Source: an uncultured Methanobrevibacter sp.
GTDB taxonomy: Archaea; Methanobacteriota; Methanobacteria; Methanobacteriales; Methanobacteriaceae
NCBI GenBank assembly: GCA_902783085.1
Contig: CACZPT010000148.1
Span: forward strand, 1-10,400
Length of the DNA stretch: 10,400 nucleotides
Direction: 5' to 3'
Under the pieces are notes generated by a model. That model saw only the letters and a program-made list of their open reading frames with translations. It searched no databases and had not been told where the DNA came from. Made by a program: the position numbers and the translations under genes. Every line of letters starts with the position of its first letter. Position 1 is the stretch's first letter. Below, in pieces: positions 1 to 6,640 of the stretch.

Positions 1-103
1 AAATTAAATAAATTAAAGAAAAATTAGTAGAAATAAATAGTGAAAATAAGAAAAAAATTCAAAAAAATCTTAAGTTTCTAGCAGTGCTAATTTTTACAAA
101 GCA

Positions 104-111
104 TTATATAA
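104..111 (+). promoter_or_regulatory. TATA box of the regulator/ligase operon
   Basis: TTATATAA is preceded by an A-rich stretch (ACAAAG) that could serve as a BRE. It lies 76 bp before the regulator start codon. At the usual archaeal spacing of about 25 bp, transcription would begin near 130-135, giving a leader of about 45-50 nt. The site is inferred from sequence pattern and position only. Confidence 0.55.
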
Positions 112-129
112 AGCAATTGTACATAGTTA

Positions 130-155
130 TATTATACTAAAAATTTAGTATAATA
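130..155. promoter_or_regulatory. 12-bp perfect inverted repeat, likely operator of the XRE-cupin regulator
   Basis: Arms TATTATACTAAA (130-141) and TTTAGTATAATA (144-155) are perfect inverted complements separated by AA. The element lies between the TATA box at 104-111 and the ribosome binding site at 169-174, so it should cover the transcription start. A dyad of this size is what a dimeric helix-turn-helix protein would bind, and the first gene encodes one. Autoregulation is inferred. In RNA the element could also form a leader hairpin, but its AT richness makes that weak. Confidence 0.55.
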
Positions 156-179
156 CAAATTGTAAAAAAGTGATATTAT

Positions 180-755
180 ATGGAAAAAAATAAAGAATTT
201 GCTTCTAAAATAAAAAGCATTATAGAAAGACAGGATATGAGTATTGAAGAGCTAGCTGAAAAAAGTGGAGTTAAACTAGATGTTTTAAAAGCTATGGAAG
301 ATGGAGAAATTATCCCTTCACTTACACCATTAACTAAAATGGCTAGAGCTTTAGGTGTTAGACTTGGAACATTTCTAGATGATACACCCCAATTAGGTCC
401 TGTTGTTACAAGAGGCGGGAAAACTACAAGTTCACTTTACTTTTCAGGTAGAGAAGACGTTACAAATGCAAGTAACTTGGAGTTTCACTCATTAGGTGCA
501 GGTAAAATTGACAGAAATATCGATCCGTTCATTATTGATATTGATTATGAAGAAGGTGAAAAGGAGTTATCTTCTCATGAAGGAGAGGAATTTATTTATG
601 TTTTAGATGGTGAGATTGAAGTTATTTATGGAAAAGAAACTTTCACTATCGGCGTTGGCGACAGTATATTTTATGATTCTGTTGTACCTCATCATTTACA
701 TGCCAGCGGTAAAAAAGCATCTAAAATATTAGCTGTATTATACACACCATATTAA
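180..755 (+). CDS. XRE-family transcriptional regulator with C-terminal cupin sensor domain
   Basis: This 191-residue protein has two domains. Residues about 8-66 form an XRE-type helix-turn-helix (SIEELAEKSGVKLDVLKAME, followed by a segment ending RALGVRLGTFL). Residues about 115-188 form a small cupin barrel with its two motifs, HEGEEFIYVLDGEIEV around H133/E137 and GDSIFYDSVVPHHLH around 160-174, so a metal or small-ligand site is plausible. This architecture is common in regulators that sense a small metabolite and control the adjacent gene. The start is supported by an AGTGAT ribosome binding site at 169-174. Downstream in the same direction are a small ORF and an acyl-CoA ligase, so the ligand may be an organic acid or acyl compound; that is inference. 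The dyad upstream suggests autoregulation. The family call is secure and the ligand is unknown. Confidence 0.9.
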   Translation: MEKNKEFASKIKSIIERQDMSIEELAEKSGVKLDVLKAMEDGEIIPSLTPLTKMARALGVRLGTFLDDTPQLGPVVTRGGKTTSSLYFSGREDVTNASNLEFHSLGAGKIDRNIDPFIIDIDYEEGEKELSSHEGEEFIYVLDGEIEVIYGKETFTIGVGDSIFYDSVVPHHLHASGKKASKILAVLYTPY

Positions 756-760
756 AAACA

Positions 761-770
761 AGGGGGAGCT
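761..770 (+). promoter_or_regulatory. Strong ribosome binding site for the 47-codon small ORF
   Basis: AGGGGGAGCT lies just after the regulator stop codon, with its GGGGAG core about 10-12 nt before the ATG at 780. No other start codon in reach opens a frame of useful length: a TTG at 774 runs only about 14 codons. The motif is therefore direct support for translation of the small ORF. Confidence 0.6.
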
Positions 771-779
771 GGTTGGAAA

Positions 780-923
780 ATGATAGAAAATACTTTAAAA
801 GAAAACATGAAGGATAGGATAATTAGAATTTTCAAACCAGACTTGGGATTAAAAGACTTGGAATTAGAAACAAATTTTGAATTGAACTTTTTTACGAATA
901 TGCTAATTAAAAAGGTGGAATAA
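780..923 (+). CDS. Small ORF (47 aa), unrecognised; faint resemblance to the N-terminal half of an acyl carrier protein
   Basis: The frame starts with ATG and has a purine-rich ribosome binding site at 761-770. Its TAA stop (921-923) shares one base with the ATG of the acyl-CoA ligase (TAATG), the usual layout of translationally coupled genes. The peptide is charged and probably helical, beginning MIENTLKENMKDRIIRIF and ending NMLIKKVE. The order of a helix, an LGLKDLELETNFE-like loop and a second helix resembles helix I to helix II of acyl carrier proteins. The phosphopantetheine-bearing Asp-Ser-Leu is absent (LNFF in its place) and helices III and IV are missing. It could be a truncated carrier-protein relic, a real small protein, or a leader peptide coupling ligase translation. 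The case for translation is moderate; the carrier-protein likeness is weak. Confidence 0.5.
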   Translation: MIENTLKENMKDRIIRIFKPDLGLKDLELETNFELNFFTNMLIKKVE

Positions 924-2587
924 TGAGCGAATTATTTACAGAACTTTCACTTGGACGATTTTTTGAAACACAAGTTGAAAAACAACCTGATCATGAATTT
1001 ATTGTATACCCTGATAGAAATTTAAGATTTACTTATAAGGAATTTGATGAAAGAGTTGATAATTTAGCTAAAGGATTATTAGCTATTGGAATTGAGAAAG
1101 GTGACCATGTTGGTATTTGGGCTAAAAATGTACCTGAATGGTTAACGTTTATGTTTGCAACTGCTAAAATCGGTGCTGCAATTGTAACTGTCAATACTGC
1201 TTATCAGTCACATGAATTAGAATATGTGCTTAGGCAATCTGATATGAAAGCAATAGCCATGACTGATGGATTTAGGGACACAAGTTATTTTGATATTATT
1301 CATGAGCTTGTTCCTGAAATGAAAGAATGTGCTAGAGGCAATTTAAACAGTGAAAAATTTCCTCGTTTAAAATATATTATCCATGTAGGTCAGGAAAAGC
1401 ATCGTGGAATGTTTAACACCAACGAGTTACTCTTGCTTGGAATGAACTACGATGATGAAAAATACCAGGAAATTAAGGATTCTGTAACTCAAAATGATGT
1501 AATTAATATGCAGTATACGAGCGGTACTGAAGGTTTTCCTAAAGGTGTGATGCTTACAAGTAGAAATATTGTAAATGATGGATATTACATTGGAGAGAAT
1601 ATGAATTATACTCCGAAAGACAGATTACTTCTACAAGTACCTCTTTTCCATTGTTTTGGAACTGTTTTAGGTGTTATGGCTGTTATTACTCATGGTTCTA
1701 CAATGGTTGTGCTTGAGGAGTATGATCCTCTTCTTGCAATTTCATCTATTCAAAAAGAAAAATGTACATCAATTTATGGTGTTCCTACAATGTTTATTGG
1801 TATGATGAACCATCCGATGTTTGATATGTTTGATATGAGCTCTTTGCGTACCGGTATTATGGCAGGTTCCACTTGTCCTGTTGAGACAATGAAAGACGCA
1901 ATTGAGAAAATGAATATGAAAGAGATTACCAGTGTATATGGTTTAACTGAAGCTGCTCCTGGTTTTACACAAACCAATGCTTCAGATTCATTTGAAAAAA
2001 AGATCAATACCGTAGGTAGAAAGTTCCCAAATATTGAAGTTAAAATTGTAGATCCTGAAACCGGTGAAGAGTTAGGTCCGGGTGAGCCTGGTGAGATTAT
2101 GTGCAGAGGATTTAATGTTATGAAAGGTTACTATAACATGCCTGAGAAAACTGCTGAAACAATTGAACCTGATGGATGGCTGCACTCAGGAGACTTAGCT
2201 ACAGTTGATGAGGATGGATATTATTCAATTGTTGGTCGTATCAAAGATATGATTATTAGAGGTGGGGAGAACATTTATCCAAGAGAAATTGAAGAATATC
2301 TTTTCACCCATGAATGTGTTCAGGATGTTCAGGTTGCCGGAATTCCTGATAAGAAGTATGGTGAAATTGTTGGTGCGTTTATCATAAAAGAGGATGGTTT
2401 TGAAGATATTACTGAAGCGGATATACGTGATTTCTGTATTGGAAGCATAGCCAGATATAAAGTACCGAAATATGTATTTTTCGTTGATGAGTTTCCTCTC
2501 ACAACAAGTGGTAAAATTCAAAAATATAAACTTGGAGATTTAGGTTTAAAACTTCTTGATGAAAGAAAAGCTAATGGAGAATTATAA
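923..2587 (+). CDS. Acyl-CoA ligase, AMP-binding family (ACSF2/YngI-like medium-chain type)
   Basis: This 554-residue ANL-superfamily enzyme activates a carboxylic acid with ATP to an acyl-AMP and then forms the CoA thioester. Core motifs are in order: phosphate loop YTSGTEGFPKG (198-208), YGLTE (339-343), HSGD (421-424), GRIKD with R439, and the C-terminal catalytic lysine K531 in TSGKIQKYK. In the phosphate loop the usual TSGTTG reads TSGTEG. Length and the N-terminal pattern fit the ACSF2/YngI type rather than acetyl-CoA synthetase, which is about 100 residues longer. The enzyme should be cytosolic. An AAAGGTGG ribosome binding site (911-918) supports the start, which overlaps the preceding small ORF's stop. 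Methanogens lack classical beta-oxidation, so salvage of short or branched acids into CoA thioesters (for amino acids, for example) is a reasonable inference. Exact substrate is unknown. Confidence 0.9.
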   Translation: MSELFTELSLGRFFETQVEKQPDHEFIVYPDRNLRFTYKEFDERVDNLAKGLLAIGIEKGDHVGIWAKNVPEWLTFMFATAKIGAAIVTVNTAYQSHELEYVLRQSDMKAIAMTDGFRDTSYFDIIHELVPEMKECARGNLNSEKFPRLKYIIHVGQEKHRGMFNTNELLLLGMNYDDEKYQEIKDSVTQNDVINMQYTSGTEGFPKGVMLTSRNIVNDGYYIGENMNYTPKDRLLLQVPLFHCFGTVLGVMAVITHGSTMVVLEEYDPLLAISSIQKEKCTSIYGVPTMFIGMMNHPMFDMFDMSSLRTGIMAGSTCPVETMKDAIEKMNMKEITSVYGLTEAAPGFTQTNASDSFEKKINTVGRKFPNIEVKIVDPETGEELGPGEPGEIMCRGFNVMKGYYNMPEKTAETIEPDGWLHSGDLATVDEDGYYSIVGRIKDMIIRGGENIYPREIEEYLFTHECVQDVQVAGIPDKKYGEIVGAFIIKEDGFEDITEADIRDFCIGSIARYKVPKYVFFVDEFPLTTSGKIQKYKLGDLGLKLLDERKANGEL

Positions 2588-2612
2588 TATATTCTCCTAA
2601 AATTCTATTTTT
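2576..2612 (+). terminator. Hairpin plus T-rich tail ending the acyl-CoA ligase transcript
   Basis: GGAGAAT (2576-2582) pairs with ATTCTCC (2591-2597) across an 8-nt AT loop and is followed by TTCTATTTTT (2603-2612). The hairpin includes the last codons and the stop of the ligase. Archaeal termination depends mainly on the T-tract, so the hairpin may act more as a 3'-end protector. Confidence 0.45.
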
Positions 2613-2757
2613 AAAATACATCACCCAAGTATTTAAAGATTAATATCTACCGTGATGATGATTTGTATAGGAATCATTCTACTTTTAAAAGTTAATATGT
2701 GCTTTCCATAGGATGCATTAAAAAATTATACATATGCAAACATCATGGATGAAATTT

Positions 2758-2787
2758 AAAAAAAATTAATCAGGACATTTAAGTCCT
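2758..2787 (-). terminator. Terminator of the com/hdr operon
   Basis: Read on the minus strand just past the hdrA stop, AGGAC TTAAAT GTCCT forms a 5-bp stem with a 6-nt loop (2772-2787), followed within about 6 nt by eight consecutive T residues (A8 at 2758-2765 on the plus strand). Together with the ligase terminator it separates the two convergent operons. The stretch 2613-2757 between them shows no convincing gene. Confidence 0.6.
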
Positions 2788-2789
2788 AA

Positions 2790-5099
2790 TTATAATTCTA
2801 TTTCATTTAATTCTTCTATTTTTTTATCGAAATCTATAAATTTACGGGCAAGACCTGAGAAGTATGGGATATAAACCTTTGAAAAGGTTAATCTTTCAGG
2901 ATTTTGATTTAAACTGGCAATCGTATTTTTAACCTTATCAACTTTACGTTCCACTTCATCATACATTAAATCACCAGGGAACTCTCCGATGAATACTCCA
3001 TCAGCACCATTTTCAAGGGCATAATGGATATGATGCGGTCCTACACGGTTAACAGAGTGTACTTTAATAATATAAATTGATTCAGGATAAGACAGTCTAT
3101 TGACTCCAATATTATCTGCTGCAGTATATCCGATATTATCTAAAAATACCAATATCATACGCTGATTATCTTCTTTTTTAGACAGTACTCCCTTAATTGT
3201 AGCCATTATTTTCTCATCAATATTACCATTTACTGAAATAGCTCTTTGAGTACAAGCAACCAAACATTTTCCACATCCGGTACAACTCATTGGATCAATG
3301 TAAACCTCATCACCCTGAATACTCATTGATTTATATTTACACTTGCCAATACAATCACCGCATAAAGTACATTTTTCCCTATCAATTTCTGCGATAAACG
3401 GTTCAATTTCAACACCACCATAGTTATATTCACTGACTTTTGATGCTGCTGCAGTTGCCTGCATAATTGATTCTGTGATGTCTTTCGGGTCTTGGGCTGT
3501 TCCACAGACGAATATTCCCTGAACATCAGTTGTAACCGGTTTGATTTTAGGATGTGATTCTTTTATAAATCCATCTTCGGTTGTTCCAATATTTAAAATC
3601 TCAGCTATTTCACGAGTACCATGTGACGGTTCCATTGCAGTTGATAATACTACCATATCTGCTTCGATTTCTGCAAATTCACCTTTAAGAGTATCTTCCA
3701 CACGAACTATGAAATTATCTCCTTTTTTAACTACTTCACCAGGACGTCCCCTTAGGAATCTGACCTCATTTTCCTGTGTGTGTTTGTAGTATTTTTCAAA
3801 CATTCCTGGAGTTCTAATATCAGTATAACAAATCAAAACATCAGTATCAGGATATTTATGTTTGATGATGTTTGCATTTTTAAGCGCAACAGTACAACAT
3901 ATTCTAGAACAATACCTATGGCCGTCAGGCTTTTCATCCCTTGAACCTACACACTGAATCATTACAATCCTTTTTGGAACTTCACCATTGGATTTAAGAA
4001 GTTTACCCTTTGTAGGTCCGTTTACACCTGTGATACGGCCGAGTTCTGATTGTGTAATAACATCATCATATCTATCATAACCGTATTCCGGTCTCTTATC
4101 CATGTCAAATAGCTTATGGCCTGTTGCCAGAATAATCGATCCCACTTGGAGAAGCATTTTTTCAGGCTTTGATTTAAGCCTAATGGCTTTCATATTACAC
4201 TCTCTAAAACAATTTCCGCACTTATCACAGTTTTCCATATCAATTACATAAGCTTCAGGATATGATTGACCGAAAGGCCTATAAATCGCTTTTCTCATTG
4301 AAAGACCATCATTCCAGTCATTTGGAACTTCAATATCACAGACTTCACTACATTTACCGCATGCAATACATCTGTCAACATCAACATATCTTGGAGATTT
4401 CTCAATAATTAAATTATATGTTCCTGATCTTCTTTCAGCTTCAATAACCTTTGCATTAGTTATAACTTCAATATTTTCATTCCAGACAAGTTCATTTAAA
4501 ATAGGATTCAAAAGACACATCCCGCATTCTTCAGCAATTTTAACAGGTGAAAATACTTTTCCTATTTTTGCCATGTGTCCGCCTATTGATGGGGATTGCT
4601 CTATTAACGTTACTTTAGTTCCCTGTTTTGCAAGTGAAAGAGCTGCATTCATACCTGCTATTCCACCACCTATTACAGCAACTTCATCAGGAGTTTGACA
4701 GTAAATAGGGTCAACTGCATCAGATTGCTTGACTTTTTCTATTGATGCATTGATTAATGTAATTGCTTTTTGAGTTGCCTTTTTTTTATCTGAATGAACC
4801 CAGGAGCACTGTTCACGGACATTAGCCATGTCCATAAAATAAGGATTTAGAGGTTTTACATAATCCTGAAAAGTTTTTTCATGACTTATTGGTGAACATG
4901 CAGCTACAACAACACGGTCCAAATCATGGTCAAATATTGCATCACGAATGATTTTACGCCCGTTTAAAGAGCATAAATTCTCGAATTGTCCAATAAAATC
5001 AACATCAAGTGAATCTTTAACTTCATCCAAATCTATAGTATCTGAAATATTTCCTCCACATTCACATATAAACACGCCAACTTTTAAATCATCTCTCAT
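2790..5099 (-). CDS. hdrA: HdrA-type FAD/iron-sulfur subunit with a C-terminal, cysteine-less MvhD-like domain
   Basis: This 769-residue protein is the flavin-containing electron hub of a heterodisulfide reductase-type complex. The N-terminal HdrA domain has C12, C14, C43, C68 and C98. A Rossmann FAD site (VIGGGIAGMNAA, 142-153) is followed by C192/C195. An inserted ferredoxin pair has complete CX2CX2CX3C sets at 244-254 and 291-301. Next come C383 and the YCSRICC motif (396-402), and a second ferredoxin pair at 577-587 and 606-616. Residues about 647-760 resemble MvhD, the hydrogenase-linking [2Fe-2S] subunit (FLDNIGYTAAD, VNRV, ENGADGV), but contain no cysteine. Standard HdrA of Methanobacteriales is about 100 residues shorter and lacks this fusion; an HdrA-MvhD fusion is known in Methanosarcina HdrA2. 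Start: GGAGGTTGA ribosome binding site inside hdrB, with a 4-bp ATGA overlap. A paralogous role rather than the housekeeping HdrA is inferred. Confidence 0.93.
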   Translation of the reverse strand: MRDDLKVGVFICECGGNISDTIDLDEVKDSLDVDFIGQFENLCSLNGRKIIRDAIFDHDLDRVVVAACSPISHEKTFQDYVKPLNPYFMDMANVREQCSWVHSDKKKATQKAITLINASIEKVKQSDAVDPIYCQTPDEVAVIGGGIAGMNAALSLAKQGTKVTLIEQSPSIGGHMAKIGKVFSPVKIAEECGMCLLNPILNELVWNENIEVITNAKVIEAERRSGTYNLIIEKSPRYVDVDRCIACGKCSEVCDIEVPNDWNDGLSMRKAIYRPFGQSYPEAYVIDMENCDKCGNCFRECNMKAIRLKSKPEKMLLQVGSIILATGHKLFDMDKRPEYGYDRYDDVITQSELGRITGVNGPTKGKLLKSNGEVPKRIVMIQCVGSRDEKPDGHRYCSRICCTVALKNANIIKHKYPDTDVLICYTDIRTPGMFEKYYKHTQENEVRFLRGRPGEVVKKGDNFIVRVEDTLKGEFAEIEADMVVLSTAMEPSHGTREIAEILNIGTTEDGFIKESHPKIKPVTTDVQGIFVCGTAQDPKDITESIMQATAAASKVSEYNYGGVEIEPFIAEIDREKCTLCGDCIGKCKYKSMSIQGDEVYIDPMSCTGCGKCLVACTQRAISVNGNIDEKIMATIKGVLSKKEDNQRMILVFLDNIGYTAADNIGVNRLSYPESIYIIKVHSVNRVGPHHIHYALENGADGVFIGEFPGDLMYDEVERKVDKVKNTIASLNQNPERLTFSKVYIPYFSGLARKFIDFDKKIEELNEIEL

Positions 5100-6037
5100 T
5101 TGTCAACCTCCTTCAACTCTTTTATAATTGAATCAATCGGAACTGTGTGGGCTTTTACACCAATTACCTTATCAAAATCTCCTCCCATTGCAAGTGCAAC
5201 AAATTGCGCAACATTTAAATGAATAGCTTTATATTCTTTACCTTCCCTTTTTGAAATTAAATGTTGATATCTGTCAAATTGAATATGGCAATTTGGACAT
5301 AGATGAACAAGAATGTCTACATCTTCATCATAAACGGCATTCATCTTATCTGCAGTTGCATTAAATGATAGTTCTGGGTTTGAATACCTTTGTCTAAAAC
5401 CTGTTCCGCAGGTAGCACGTTTATGGTCATACCATCCAATGCTTTTACAACCGCAGGCTTCTACTATATCATCTATAATGTTTGGGTCTCTTACACCACC
5501 TATAGTATCTTCATAGTGGACTTTACAGTAATGACAGCCATGGTGAGTAGCTATTTTATAATCGCTTAAATCATATTTGATATTTTCTTTTATTTTATCC
5601 CTTTTAGAATATAAAATGTCAACCACATGGAAAATGTTTTCTGTTGGTTTTAAATCATCTTTTTCATATTTTAAATGGCTTAATCCATTTTCATCGAATA
5701 ATGTGTTAATTTCTTCACGTAACTCATCATTTTTATTTAACAGCTTAACAGATTTTTTATTGATTGCATAACAAGTAGCGCACATCATTACAAGATTAGG
5801 TCTGTTTAAGTCTTTAGCGACGCTAAAGTTACGAGCTCCAATAGCTGAGGTATCTAGTTGATTGAATACATCAGAATAATATCCAAGACCAGTGCAGCAG
5901 GTTTGTTTTTCAGATATTGCATAATCAACACCTAACTTGTCAAATACAAATTTTGTTGATGCTTCAACGCCGGGATATTCCACACTTACAAGACAACTTC
6001 TAAAAAGTAGGATGTTTTTGTCTGGAACAGACTTCAT
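5096..6037 (-). CDS. hdrB: HdrB-type subunit (two CCG domains), second CCG motif altered
   Basis: This 313-residue protein carries the two CCG cysteine-rich domains that in HdrB hold a pair of noncubane [4Fe-4S] clusters, where the CoM-S-S-CoB disulfide is cleaved. The first domain is complete: C15, C47-C48, C86 and C89, with the family pattern YPGVEASTK after C15. The second has C168, C247 and C250 (CPNCHIQFD), but the expected CC pair before Gly reads T209-C210 (ATCGTG where the family has CCGAG). One ligand of the second noncubane cluster is therefore missing. The protein has no signal peptide or membrane segment and should be soluble. It overlaps hdrC and hdrA by 4 bp each, and an AGGAGGAC ribosome binding site lies within the end of hdrC. 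The family is certain; whether its substrate is CoM-S-S-CoB is open. Confidence 0.92.
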   Translation of the reverse strand: MKSVPDKNILLFRSCLVSVEYPGVEASTKFVFDKLGVDYAISEKQTCCTGLGYYSDVFNQLDTSAIGARNFSVAKDLNRPNLVMMCATCYAINKKSVKLLNKNDELREEINTLFDENGLSHLKYEKDDLKPTENIFHVVDILYSKRDKIKENIKYDLSDYKIATHHGCHYCKVHYEDTIGGVRDPNIIDDIVEACGCKSIGWYDHKRATCGTGFRQRYSNPELSFNATADKMNAVYDEDVDILVHLCPNCHIQFDRYQHLISKREGKEYKAIHLNVAQFVALAMGGDFDKVIGVKAHTVPIDSIIKELKEVDK

Positions 6038-6636
6038 TTTATGTCCTCCTGTGAATCTCTAATCTTTTCAATTTTTTCTTTAAATCCTGTTATGGTTAAT
6101 ATTAAACTTACTTCATCTATTACATCATCATCAGGTAGTAATGGTGGGTCTAAATTTAATTCATCGCGAATATCAGCCAAGTTTTGTCTGAATTCCCACC
6201 AACCCGGGACATCTTCATCGATTTGTGTAAAAAAGATTTCAGGAATCGCTCCAATAGCTGCATTAAAGTAACTATCTGCAAAACCTAAGTATTCATATAT
6301 TTTATCCCATGCAATTTCATTGTTTATTGCCAGTTGCTTTAATATTTGATTAACTTCACAAACACTATTTCCAACCGGACATACACTATGACAGGTATAG
6401 CAATAAAAACAATTCCAAATATTATCTTCTTCTATAATTGTTAAATCGCCATCCAAAACTCTTTCAATGATTTCACGAGGATTATAATCAGAATGTCTTG
6501 CTGCAGGACATGTTGAAGTACACATTCCACATTGTACACATTTTAAAACTCCCTCTTCTCTAGAATTTTTAACATCATGGATGATGTCTTCAGCAAAATC
6601 AATTGGAGAGTCTGTGATTTTCTGTTGAGTAGTCAT
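6034..6636 (-). CDS. hdrC: HdrC-type iron-sulfur subunit
   Basis: This 200-residue small subunit should relay electrons from HdrA to HdrB through two cubane [4Fe-4S] clusters. Both motifs are complete: C33-C36-C39-C43P (CVQCGMCTSTCP) and C76-C79-C82-C86P (CFYCYTCHSVCP). C93 is an extra cysteine. The C-terminal half, with FFTQIDEDVPGWWEF and later ITGFKEKIEKIR, follows the usual HdrC layout and length. It is followed by hdrB with an ATGA overlap, and its ATG lies 4 bp after the stop of the DUF39 gene. The ribosome binding site appears to be a GTGAT element overlapping that stop codon, so its translation may be coupled to the gene before it. Confidence in the family is high. Confidence 0.93.
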   Translation of the reverse strand: MTTQQKITDSPIDFAEDIIHDVKNSREEGVLKCVQCGMCTSTCPAARHSDYNPREIIERVLDGDLTIIEEDNIWNCFYCYTCHSVCPVGNSVCEVNQILKQLAINNEIAWDKIYEYLGFADSYFNAAIGAIPEIFFTQIDEDVPGWWEFRQNLADIRDELNLDPPLLPDDDVIDEVSLILTITGFKEKIEKIRDSQEDIK

Positions 6637-6640
6637 ATAA

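Noticed and set aside
1..27. Possible C-terminal tail of an upstream gene (eight codons ending in TAG at 25-27).
   Set aside because: Too short and too AT/Lys-rich to distinguish from intergenic sequence; no homology can be judged.
79..89. Inverted repeat TAGCA-G-TGCTA followed by a T-run, a possible terminator of an upstream gene.
   Set aside because: A 5-bp stem with a 1-nt loop cannot form as drawn, and no upstream gene is visible to be terminated.
923..2587. Annotation as acetyl-CoA synthetase (Acs).
   Set aside because: At 554 residues it is about 100 shorter than Acs, and its N-terminal pattern is of the ACSF2/YngI type.
2613..2757. Possible small RNA or gene between the two convergent operons.
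   Set aside because: No promoter-like TATA plus terminator pair, no stable long hairpin and no ORF with a ribosome binding site was seen.
3541..3789. Open frame of 82 codons on the plus strand inside hdrA.
   Set aside because: Shadow of the strongly conserved HdrA coding sequence; no start signals or domain.
2790..6636. Annotation as the housekeeping CoM-S-S-CoB heterodisulfide reductase.
   Set aside because: The fused cysteine-less MvhD-like tail, the missing HdrB cysteine and the link to comA/DUF39 argue for a paralogue. In Methanobacteriales the main hdrA is usually not in one operon with hdrB and hdrC. Not excluded outright.
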